Assembly: GCA_028023455.1 (NCBI GenBank)
Contig: JAQFVV010006197.1
Location: 18,843,254-18,907,253, forward strand
Source: Epiperipatus broadwayi
Taxonomy: Eukaryota > Onychophora > Udeonychophora > Euonychophora > Peripatidae
Length of the DNA: 64,000 nucleotides
Direction of reading: 5' to 3'
In this document: positions 45,690-56,205 of the stretch, piece after piece
How the letters are laid out: each line of letters opens with the position of its first letter
Position numbering within the stretch: position 1 is the stretch's first letter
Notes under the pieces: generated by a model
What the model was told of the DNA's origin: nothing
The model's input: the letters and a program-made list of their open reading frames with translations, nothing else
Database searches by the model: none
Made by a program: the position numbers and the translations under genes

Positions 45690-46862
45690 CTATCATTATC
45701 ATCACTTTCACTCATAAACAATATATTGTAGGATGCAGGTCTCTTCAAGTTTAATCTAGTTTGTTTGACCTATAGTCTCTATTTTCCTCATTTTACCAGC
45801 AAACTTTGTTATAAAGAATCATTTGCCCACCTCACATATGGTCTGTTTCTAGATTTTTAAAATAATTTTTTGGGATTCAATTTAAAAATTCAACTGTCCG
45901 TCCATTATCAAATCTTCTAGTAATATGTACAATGTAGCCCCATTTAAGTCTCTTAATTCTTTTAATGATGACAGTGATATTTGTTTGTTCTCTTCTCCAT
46001 ATATTTCATTTTTTATCTCTTAGTATTCCTAAAAATCATTTCTCTATATTTCATTGAATGAAGTCTCTGCTAAGTGTCAAAGGATCAGATCCATAGGCAA
46101 GAACAGATATTATATATTAAAAACTTTTCTTTTCAAATAAATAGGCATATTTCTTTTTAATATTGTTATTTCTATCAAAAATATTCCATTCAAGCTTCAT
46201 TCTATGATTGATTTTATCTATTATGTTTTAATCTGTATTTTAAAGAATTTAAAATCATTAACTTCTTATAATTCATGATTATCAATACTGTATTTATCTT
46301 CTAAGAAAATCCCTAAAACATTAGTGGCTTAAGCATTTATTTTTAGTCCTACTTTTTTTTACTTTTATATTTTCCTGCATTTCTGAACCATCATTATTTC
46401 AAATACAACCATATCTGCAAAATATAAATAACTTAAATAATCTCCATTTACTTTTACTCCCTTAGCTTCCTATTTTAATCCACAAAATACATTTTGTAAT
46501 TTTGCTGTAAACAGTTTTAGATATATGGAATCATCCTTTCACACATCTTTTATGATGCTAACCTTACTATGACCATGAAATCTAATCTCTGTTGTTGCAT
46601 TTTGGTGAATATTCTTCAGAATTGTACAATATATGAATTCTATATCTTGATGATCCTAAGATTTAATCATCATGGAAATGCCTATAGAATCAACAAACAC
46701 AAAACATAATGAAAGGCAACTTATATTCATTGAATCTATCTATAACTTCTCTTAATATTTGGATGCTATTCATTTTTGAATCTATATTGTTCATTATAAT
46801 CCAGTAATGGAGACAACTGAAGGATAAAACATTCTAATCTGATAATAAACATTTCCTAAGAC
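45690..46862 (-). pseudogene. RTE-type LINE, copy 3 (5'-truncated)
   Basis: It is collinear with the other two copies from the C-terminal end to the catalytic region. The plus strand carries CATATCTGCAAAATAT near 46410 (antisense of FADD) and CTTAGCTTCC-ATTTTAA near 46460 (antisense of LKWEAKG). It has many breaks and ends just before the ERCC3 promoter region. Confidence 0.6.
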
Positions 46863-46884
46863 AAACTAAGGGACTTAATATATT

Positions 46885-47108
46885 TATAACGGCGCCATAA
46901 GCAATTCAATAACTTGATTGTCTCTGCTTCATATATATTGCTTGAAAACCAGAACAAATGTTTACAATATGGCGGCGCTATAAGCACATGTTCCTTTTGT
47001 GTTTTTTTTTTTTGTTAATAATAATTACGATAGTTTTTAAAAAACATTTTTTAAAGAATTATTTTTATTATTCTTTATGGCCATCAGGTAGCGCAAGTGT
47101 TAACTAAA
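46885..47108 (+). promoter_or_regulatory. Probable ERCC3 promoter and 5' UTR
   Basis: The 14-bp motif CGGCGCYATAAGCA occurs twice as a direct repeat, 46890-46903 and 46973-46986. The second copy overlaps ATGGCGGC (46970-46977), which resembles the YY1-type element common in housekeeping promoters. GC-rich islands are rare in this window. A four-codon upstream frame (ATG GCC ATC AGG TAG, 47077-47091) ends 17 bases before the main ATG. The transcription start is unknown. Confidence 0.5.
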
Positions 47109-47139
47109 ATGTCGGACTCGAGTAAGCGGATTTCTAAAG
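47109..47139 (+). CDS. ERCC3: ERCC3/XPB exon 1 (coding part)
   Basis: Encodes MSDSSKRISK and one base of the next codon, followed by donor GTATCC. The start has A at -3. The exon is short and ends in phase 1, and exon 2 continues in the same frame to a lysine-rich segment like the start of known XPB proteins. XPB is the DNA helicase/translocase subunit of TFIIH that opens DNA in transcription initiation and nucleotide excision repair. On its own this exon is too short to identify; the call rests on frame continuity to exon 3. Confidence 0.7.
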
Positions 47140-47630
47140 GTATCCGTATAAAACTACAAAGGCCTTTAAATATATTATTGTGATTCTTATGCCTATCTGC
47201 TTCATAAATGGAATTTATAATTCACTGATCTTTGCAAATATATACTATGAATCACATTGTTAATGATTTGGATTTACAGCTACAGTGGCAAAATTGAGTC
47301 TTGATAACGCCACAAGTGAATTTAAATCCTGAATAGAATTTCTACGGATTTCTTTATGATATTTTGTACTAGTTAAACTATTTAAATCCATAAATTAAAT
47401 AATAGTTATATTGGGAAGAGCGAGGAGAAAAGGAAAAAAAGTCTCACGGTGGAAGGAATTATAATTTTAAAAAAATATCTATATGTTACTCTAAAATGAT
47501 TATCGAAAGAAGAAGCTTTTTTTAAAACTATCAAATGCTACAGTATTTGCTATTTAATGTTTTTCAATTTTACTTGTTTATTTATTTCATGAAAATACAT
47601 CTCTTTAATAATTTTGTTTCATTTTTAAAG
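47140..47630 (+). other. ERCC3 intron 1
   Basis: 491 bp, donor GTATCC, acceptor TTTTTAAAG. AT-rich with nothing else seen. Confidence 0.65.
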
Positions 47631-47696
47631 GACACAAAAAAGCTAAAAGAATCAAATTAGATGAAGATCAGATTGAAAAGACTGAAAATGAAGAAG
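47631..47696 (+). CDS. ERCC3: ERCC3/XPB exon 2
   Basis: 66 bp, flanked by acceptor TTTTTAAAG and donor GTAAGTATG, phase 1 at both ends. It encodes G, HKKAKRIKLDEDQIEK, TENEE: a basic, likely nuclear-localising stretch followed by an acidic one. The N-terminus of XPB in other animals has the same basic-then-acidic character, with little direct sequence conservation. Confidence 0.75.
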
Positions 47697-48769
47697 GTAA
47701 GTATGATGTTTGTAGCCGTAAGTGAACGAAACTAGAATGGTATGATATATTTTCCATTTTCATATACAGTACATATTTTATAAGCAATAATATTTATTTC
47801 TACAATTGTATTAGCAATAACCTTTCAAAAAATGACAGGAGTAAAAAAAAACTAGTCTCTCATCATTGCAATATGTACACAAATAATAAATTTTGTATTG
47901 CTTTATTCATGATTTAGCGGCGGATTTGAAGCAAATTTTTTTTTTCAAATAGTTATTGAAGAATTCCCAGATAAGCTCAGATTTTCTTGATAGCTAGTTT
48001 TTTTTGTCGGAGAATAAATACTAAATGGTTTGGCGATTTATTGTCCACATAGAAATATAGCTGAAATATAACAATCATCACCTCTTAACAAGTGCTACTG
48101 TATGTTTAGAGGTGCTAAATCACTAGTCTATGTTACTATTTAATAATAATTAAAAAACATTATTTGATACTGGGAGATCTTGTGATGTTTGAATGCTACA
48201 ACTATTTTAAAACGCATTGAACGTTACTAGTTAATTGGTTGATTATTAGAAAGAAGAAAATGTGAGATTATTTATAAAATAAAATAAAAACAATCTTATT
48301 AGAATTAAAATTTTACCCCCATAAATAAGAAAATAATATTAAAAAAATATATTTATATAATTTTAATAATTAAATGTCTTTATTTTTAAAACTTTTTCTG
48401 AGAATATTTTTACCTTTTTATAACTAATATTTATTATGATTTTTGTTGTGTATTCAACCATGAAGCTGAATACCAAGAAAATAAAATTATACACTATAAG
48501 TTTTAAAAAAGAATGTCAAATAAAAGATGAAAATATATTTATTTACATTAATATATATATATAACATTATACACCATTATGCCGCCATCTGTAATTCTGA
48601 TGACTACTAGTTCTTCCCATACATATATTTTTCTAAAGTTATGCATTTACTAACATGATCAAATCAGTCCTTGAATTGAAGGACTACTTCTCACTAAATG
48701 CTAATACTCCCCACGTATAAACAATAACTACTGTCTTTACTATTCTTAGACCTGAATAAATAACAAAAA

Positions 48770-49200
48770 CAATTGTTTATACTTGCAGTCTGACTCTGCA
48801 GGGTTCTCATGAGGCTTATCAGACGTGCACATAAAAATAAGACCAGTGTTGTCGTTTAAGTTCCCTACAGGCACTTGGTCTCTGGGATGACGTCCTTCAT
48901 AGCATAAAAGTCACTACAAGTTTTTCAATAGCTTTTTCTCTGGATCCTTTTGATGTCCATGATGCAACAGCACTATCACACGAAGGATAAGAAAAAGCTT
49001 GTCTTTTCAGCACATACTATACCTTTTTGCAGTTTAATACCTGGTATTAATTATTATAAAAGGTAATAGCTCTTTATATTCAGCTACTCCTCTACCCCAA
49101 TAACTGCATTTTTTCACAAATTATCATCAAGCTTTTAATTTGCGTCAGTGTATATTTCTTTCACCTGCCATTAGTCTTTCAAATATTGATTAAACTGACC
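48770..49200. other. Unidentified less AT-rich block in intron 2
   Basis: The base composition is clearly less AT-rich than the flanks from 48785 to about 49010 (CTGACTCTGCAGGGTTCTC, CACTTGGTCTCTGGGATGACG). Neither strand gives a frame or motif I can assign. It may be a decayed transposon coding region. Confidence 0.35.
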
Positions 49201-50994
49201 CTCTATTCTTTTGTTTAATTAGTTTAATTAAAATAGCTTAATGCTTTAATTAAACAATACTAGCCTTTTTTATACTTAAATCCATTAAGCTTTTCTGGCA
49301 TTGTTATTCACATTTCTTTTATTTATTAGCAATCTTTTTTCATTGCTTTTAAACTTATATCTATATTTAAGTTTTTATTCTTTTCTATTTTTTCTGGAAT
49401 TATAAATTTTAGCTTTATAACTTATACAAATTATGGTTACTAAAGCAATATTTTTTGCAAAATATAACGATTTTGAATTTTTATTCTGTATGTTTGGACC
49501 ATATAATGTCAATTTAACTAGTTTTTAAAATATAACAATCGAATGGTTAATTGCTTGGGAGATCATATGATGTTCAAGCACTGGAAGTGCCAAATTGCAT
49601 TTCAGTTTGGCTACTTTAGCTTCAAAGTCTATCACTCCATTAAAAGACATTAAGACATTAATTTGAAGACCTGACATGGATTAACATATTGAACAGATTC
49701 CCTGCGTATATATTTTTTAACCTTAATTCTAAAAAATGATTCGTGATTATCTGTAAACTAATTATACATTTTTGTTATATATATATGAAATTATTTTAGA
49801 GTCTGATTGTTGAAAGCTATGTTTGCTTCTGTTTATTGAACTAATCTGTCATAGTTTCATGCAGTTATAAGAATTGTGAGTTCATGAACTAAAGGCTACC
49901 GTATTGATTCATAGCATAAGGGGGGGGGGACAGCAAAATTCAGTTCATTTGAATGGAACTGTTGAGGTCATTCTCTGTTTAATGCTAATTCATTATTTGA
50001 TCTTATGTGTATTTGAACATACTGTTATCATTATTATTTTGTTTTATTTTTCATATTAACTTCAATAAAATAATGTATTGTTACATCAGCAGAGTTTCAA
50101 AAAACAATCGATTTATAACTATTTTGCTATGAGCAATAATAGTCTACAAAAAAAGAAAGCCAAATAAGACAAATATTTCAATTGTCATAAATGAAATAAT
50201 TCGTTAAAGTCAGGAATAATTATTTTTTATTCAGAGAGAACATTTGTGTTTTGTATAACATTTTTATTATTATTGTTTTTTTTTTTTCTACATTTTAAAA
50301 ATAAAGTAAACAAAACCTTTTTTTTTAAATATTACTAATGAAACAATTGGTAAAATAACAATCATATAATTTTGCTTTAATTTTTTTTTTTTCAATATTT
50401 ATTACTTTATATAATTAATACAAATTTAGTCAATAAATGTGAGAAGTGGGAAAGGAGTTGATTGTAAGTGTTATAACTCTTACAAAAAGTAATAATGTTT
50501 ATTGATTTACATTAAAAATCAAAAGAGATCTGTTAATTTGTATGATTTGTTCAAATATCAAAAAAGCAAAATAAGTCCTAACAATACTACTGCCATGAAA
50601 TTTTAAATTAATGGATAGATTCTACTGTCAAAGAAATTGCATTCTCTGAAATAACTGCAAAAGAAGAGATTGAAAACCATAATGCTAGAGGAATGTCTAT
50701 CAGCTTGACACATGAAGACATTTCAAAACAAAATTGCAGATCTTTGTGTTTAATATAAAATCTGTTCTTTATGAATACAGAAATCAATTTAAATTTGAAA
50801 ATTAAAATATTTAATAACAAATATCTTTATAATATTTTGAGTTTGAATATCAAATGAAAAATTGTGGAAAAAAATTATGCAAATGTCTATCTAATATTGA
50901 GATTCTTGGATAGCAGTGAGTTCAACATATTATATCACAGAAAATCTTCATCCCCTCTAATTTTGTTAATGTTTTAGGGACTTATAAATTTTAG

Positions 50995-51282
50995 ACTCTT
51001 AATTTGATTATTATAAAGAAGTAAAATGTGGCTACATAAATGTATTCATTTCTGCTTTCAATATTAGTCTTAACTGATGAAGGCAAAAGCTAGAAACCAG
51101 ATTGGAGATTGAGGAATTTATAGCCCTGTAATCTGGTGTCTATTGATTACAGGACTATGAACTTCACATTTCCAGCTAGGTTTCTGGCTTTTGCCTTCAT
51201 TAGTGAGGATCAGTATTGAAAGAAGAAATGAATAAACTTATGTAGCTACCTTTTATTTCTTTATAATATTCAAATTAAGAGC
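50995..51282. mobile_element. Hairpin element with two facing hammerhead-like segments
   Basis: Arms at about 50995-51100 and 51172-51282 are inverted copies sharing CTCTTAATTTGA, GGCTACATAA, ATTCATTTCT and CTTTCAATA segments. Each arm carries a family 1-like core. The left arm (+) reads AACTGATGA (core 51074-51080), AGGC, AAAA, GCTA, GAA, ACC. The right arm (-) reads TCACTAATGA, AGGC, AAAA, GCCA, GAA, ACCTAGCT, then GG. The left arm keeps C3 and G8. No target duplication was found. Confidence 0.65.
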
Positions 51283-51896
51283 TTGGAATTACAAAAGCCC
51301 TTAAAACTTCAACAAATCTGTAGATGGGTTGAAAATTTTTTATTCTACATAATATGTAGAACTCACATTTATTTAAGAATCCCCATATTGGATAGACTTT
51401 TGCATGATTTTTTTCTCCAAATACAGTTTATAGCTTTAGAATAGGATGACTTTTTTTGTAGTCTATGAATAAACTTATGAGAAAATCATATAATTTTATT
51501 GGTGAAAATCATATAATTTTATTGGTATGAAGAGAAAATTTGTGCAAAAAAATATCTAGACTAAGTATCATCGCTTGCAATATAATCGCAGACTTAGAAT
51601 GAATAATAAAAAATTTAATTATAAATGGATTCAGAACATTGTAAATCATGGAAGAAGATCAGACTCCTGGAAGACTGAGTTTTGCCGAGAAAATCTGTTA
51701 TAGGATATAAAAAATAATATATAGTACTAAAAATATATTCTCTATATAGTTTCCACTGAGATTGATATATTTGTCCCATTATTTTTTTCCTAAGAAGTAT
51801 CTATTTTTCTCACTCATAAATTACAATCCTGTATTATGTTTTTTATACAACTATCTCATTTTCTATATAAATATATGTAAATAAATCAATTATTTT

Positions 51897-52015
51897 ATAT
51901 AGCGCGAAGTTTTATAAACTGTAATAGCTAAACAGCATTAAGCTGTTGCACATGCGCTTTGCAGATTTTAACTATAAATGACTGAATACAAACACTTCAA
52001 ACACATGATATATGT
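51897..52015 (+). repeat. Copy of the repeat at 25.40-25.52 kb
   Basis: TATATAGCGCGAAG, TTTTATAAACTGTAATA, GCACATGCGCTTTG, ACTATAAATGA and TTCAAACACA occur in the same order and spacing as near 25403-25510. It looks like a terminal or promoter piece of an unidentified element. Confidence 0.5.
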
Positions 52016-52039
52016 AAATAAATCTTCTATTTATTATTA

Positions 52040-53560
52040 ACCTAGCATGTTGTAAATTTTTTTTAGCCCACCATATTTTTTTTCCTTTTCACTTAATCCA
52101 ACTAAACTTTATTTATTTTTATTTATATATTGTAGTCTTTTAGTTATTTTAAATTTGGTCTTAAATTTTGTTCATTAAATAAAATCCATTCCATTTCTAT
52201 ATAAGTAACCTTAGTTGTTGTCCATAATTTACCACCCAATCTCCTTAGGGTTTTTTAAATTCTGTACAAAAATGTTTTAAGTATTTTACATGATTCAAAG
52301 TATTTCATTTTCAATTGCTAAAAAAGGTACAACACTTTTTATAAATTATTCTGTGTTTCTCATGTTTTTTACATGAAAAACATGTCAGATTTTTAATTGT
52401 TAATTTTTTACTTTTGCCTTAATTCTTATTTCCAATTATCCATATAATTCCATTTTCCATTTATCCAGAGTATGTAATAATCTTCCACTTCTTTTAGCAA
52501 ATATTTCTCATTTTATAGTCTTCAGTTTTTTTACTGAATTGTATTTTTTTTTTTTTTTCATTTCTGCAAAGTTTTCTAATAATAGCTACATAATATCTTT
52601 ACACCAGGAGCAAAAATCGTTATCTGCAAAAAAATTATCTGCCATATTTTATCATTGTTTTGCTTTTTCTATGGGAATCCTATTTTAATGTCCAATTTTT
52701 TGACTTAAGTTTCAGATCTTTTAGACTTAAAATAAACAAGAAAGATGAAAGTAGATATCTTTGTTAATCTCAATTTCATATTTAACTTCCTCCGATTCTG
52801 AAAATCTCATTCCCAAGTGATTCCTATTTTCCTGTCATAAGCTTTTTCTATATTTAAACATGCTATAAATTATTTCAATCAACTGATTAACAGTGAATAA
52901 ATTATTTTTTATCTGACTTCCTGAACAGGGTCTATTCTGAATCTTTTCCAAGATTTTATGTTCTTTTGTGAATTGTTGACTAGTTAATAACTTGAAATTT
53001 GTTCCCTTCTTTATATTATTATAATGATCTAGTCTTGCTTTGCTTGATTTGTGAAATGATGGCAAACTATTTGTTTATGGTCCTTGAATTGCCATTTTAG
53101 CTCTATCACTTCGAGTATTTGACCTTCTTATGAATTTCCAAGCTTATTGGATTATTATCTATTGCAAATTTATTGTATATTTTTTCAAGTTCTTCCCTGT
53201 CTTCGTATTATAATTACTAAAATATTCAAGCTTTTTCTTAAATAAGTTTTGTATATCTTTCCATATCTACTTAAACATTTCAATTTCTAAACCAACCATT
53301 CTGCTTACTTATTTTTAAAAATTTTCTATTGCTCTGATATCTTCTTTTAAATAAAAATTTCTAGCAATGCTGATTTATTTACCAATTCTCTTTGCATTTG
53401 ACATTATAAACATTTTTTTTCTCTTATTGTTCTAAAATCCACTTTCTGAATTATTAATTTCCTGTTAATTTTTTATTAAGTTCATTCTGTTTTGGTTTTA
53501 TTCTAGTCTAGTCGTTTTTTTTAAATATATAGATACAACAATCACTCATATCTGAGTGTA
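52040..53560 (-). pseudogene. Decayed LINE reverse transcriptase (different family)
   Basis: The best stretch is the minus-strand frame at 53065-52835. It reads KEHKILEKIQNRPCSGSQIK and NNLFTVNQLIEI, resembling the Q-GF-pg-sT-d-i-----EK segment of LINE reverse transcriptases that have an R-s-D motif in front of motif A. Upstream and downstream only short patches can be read. It is intronic to ERCC3 on the opposite strand and inactive. Confidence 0.5.
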
Positions 53561-53609
53561 ATCATTCTAACTCTAAGGACAAAAAAAAAAAAAAAACGGT
53601 TCTAGAGAT

Positions 53610-54280
53610 TAGTTTTGTGATAACTATACAAACCAATCTGTGAATCCCAAATACATTTGCATATAGAATACGATGATCAATTTTGATGTTTTGTAATGCT
53701 GTCTTTTAATTTCTTCAGCTGAAAATTTTTTCAATAGAAATGGTCTATACTGCACTTCTTTATAGTGTCGTTGAGATAATTCTTATAATATACATGGGGT
53801 CTATCCCCATAAAAAACCATGTTCAAGTTCACCATAAAACATTCTTTTAAGTAAGTCTTGTATTCATTTGTATTTTTAAAATTATACTAATTATTCTTGA
53901 ATAAAACTTTTAAAATGCCTTTTTATTGCATCAATAGAATGCCAAATCTCATATTCATGCTATAAATTAGGTAAAATAGCTATATATAGTTAATTTTATT
54001 GCAGTAGTTATTTCTCTGTGATGAAATACTGCACCCTATCTTTTAACTTGTTAAAAGTATCCACAGCACATCGAAATCTGTGTTATACCTCAATTTCTAA
54101 ATCCAGTTTTGTATTTATAAGATATTTAAATTGGTTTATAGTCTTAAGTTGATAATTATCCCAAGGAAAAGTTATTGAGAAATTTTTTCCCATCACTATC
54201 TGATAAAGAATTTGAGTTTTTTTGAATTTTAATTATTTACCCAAAGTCTATATGTTGCATTCAAAACATTAAGTACAGTC
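53610..54280 (-). pseudogene. Decayed LINE reverse transcriptase C-terminal region
   Basis: From about 54235 the minus strand reads KTQILYQI, PWDNYQLKTINQFKYL and a FRCAVDTFNKLKDRVQ segment. This is the usual block order after the YADD motif in LINE proteins (K-T-----, v--FKYLG, RI--A-a-f-kL--r-W). Stops separate the pieces. Downstream it shares sequence with 45111-45660. Confidence 0.5.
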
Positions 54281-54803
54281 TGTTGATTATTTTTGAACTG
54301 GAAAAAATAGTAAAGCCAACAGCATACTGTAAATTCAAAATTTTAAATAACTATCACACTAACCTTTATTTCCACTTTTCCCATTTATTTTTAATAGTCT
54401 CTTCACAATCTTTATACCCCACCCCCTGCCCCCAAAGATGGAGTATACTTTCCAAAGTATATCCCACTTTTTGTTGTTAATCCTATTAATTATAATAAAC
54501 ATTTATTTGGAACTTTTGTTACTATATTTTGTACTTCATAAGCTTTAAATTCATTTTTATATTTTTTTTTATCAATTATTTCAAACCCATTTAATTTAGA
54601 TTTGTTTTTTATTTTCTATCTATCCCTATTGTTTGATGAAATTAGATTGAATTGCCACCTTCCAATATTTATGCACAGTCAATTTCAGCTTTTTATTTAT
54701 ATTTACTAACTTTTTTTTCATATTGTATGTATATATATGAATTTTTATACACATACACACTTTCTGATTATATGGTAATGTTGTTTTTTTTTTTTTTTTA
54801 AAG

Positions 54804-54928
54804 AAGTTTTGCCCAAATCTGCTGGATTAAGTACTACAGATAATTGTGAAGAAGATGAGTTTGGAGCCAAAGACTATCGTAAAATTTTAATACCTAAAGT
54901 AGATCATCAAGCTCGACCAATTTGGGTT
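54804..54928 (+). CDS. ERCC3: ERCC3/XPB exon 3
   Basis: 125 bp, phase 1 to phase 0, with donor GTAAGT. It encodes EVLPKSAGLSTTDNCEE, DEFGAKDYRKI, LIPKVDH and QARPIWV. The EFGAKDYR and DH-RPIWV blocks correspond closely to the conserved segment of animal XPB just before APDGHIFLE, which should open the next exon beyond this window. The three exons give 74 residues without a stop, so the gene appears intact here. The acceptor is a NAGNAG type (AAGAAG); use of the second AG would start the exon at 54807 and remove one Glu. Confidence 0.88.
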
Positions 54929-56039
54929 GTAAGTTATTCTCTCTCATTTTTATGTATATTTATTTAATGATTTTGTTTGATAATTTTTTCTTTATTTTTT
55001 TACTTTATAGCCTTTTATTTTTGTTGATATATGTTTTATTATATATATATATCTTTTAAATATAAATTTGAATAAATTTTAGAATTGGATGATTTTTTTT
55101 TATTAGTGTAAGATAGTGAAATGAACAATCCATTATTCATATGAATAAAATAATAATAATAATATTTTTTTTTTCCTTCTAAGCAAAATGATATGCAAAT
55201 TTGGTTTAAAAAAAAAAAGGAAGAAACTTTTCTTCTTTTAAAATCAGTTTTTCTTTTCTTTTAATCAGAAGAGAATACTACTTCATTCAAATCCCAGGAT
55301 TTTCACTATAACTTGTGAATAAAAAGGAGGGATACTAGATGTAATTTGGAACAATTTTGAATGATACTTTGAATAACCCCAGCTCAAATAAAGAAATAGT
55401 CATATTTAAATGACAACTAGAAATTACAAGACAAATTATCACCATAAATGAACTTTTAATATTTGTCAGAAAGAAGAAAATGACATTATTTTGTTTTGGT
55501 GAGTCTTGTAATTGAAGACTGATTTGTACTTTATTTGAACTAATCTGAATTTGTAAATATTGCTTGTATCCAAATATTATTTTGAAAGAAACTATCAGTT
55601 AAAAAAAAAAAGAAGAAAAAAATGAATTTGTAATAACTTCTTTTTTGTTAAAATTTTTTTTTTTAAAAAAAATTATTATTATATATCACATATATATGCT
55701 AAGCTTATGAATTTTATATACGTTATTAATAAGAGGAAAAGGTAAAGAAATAATGGAAATCATGTAAATGCAATCTACACATATACATAAATTGTCTAAA
55801 TCTCAACTGTAGTTAACCATGTAATTTTTTTCCATTAGCCTATTCATTCATAATTAAACTTGTATTGATTACTGAAAATTTGAGTTTATGTTGATGGATT
55901 TATGTATATACAATTGTTTGTTCAATGTTTAATAGTTTACATATGTTTATATTCATATGGAAGAATACATTCTTATCAGTTTAATGAGTTAGGGGTCAAT
56001 TTCATAATGAGTCATCCCTGTATAAGGTGTAGTTGTATT

Positions 56040-56205
56040 AAATTAGATTTAGGACCAAAAGGCCACTCCTTATAATTATTGTATAGTTTATTCAGTTAGA
56101 GTTAAGACCAAAAGCCCATCTCTTTATAGTTATTATTATATAAGTGATTATGTTTAGGTTTAGGATCTAAAAAGACCATTTCTTATGATTATTGTTGAAG
56201 AAAAT
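56040..56205 (+). repeat. Three imperfect tandem repeats of about 60 bp
   Basis: Units begin TTAGGACCAAAAGGCCA, TTAAGACCAAAAGCCCA and TTAGGATCTAAAAAGACCA, each followed by CTTAT(A)-TTATT. They lie at the left border of the less AT-rich block, so they may be its terminal repeats. Confidence 0.5.

Larger units (their letters stand above)
47697..54803 (+). other. ERCC3 intron 2
   Basis: 7.1 kb. It holds a less AT-rich unidentified block (about 48770-49200), a 288-bp hairpin with two hammerhead-like segments (50995-51282), a repeat related to 25.4 kb (51897-52015) and decayed LINE sequence on the minus strand (about 52040-54280). A segment around TGGGAGATC-T-TGATGTT occurs at 48170 and 49555, and distantly at 30625. 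The acceptor is a T-run ending AAAGAAG. Confidence 0.6.
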
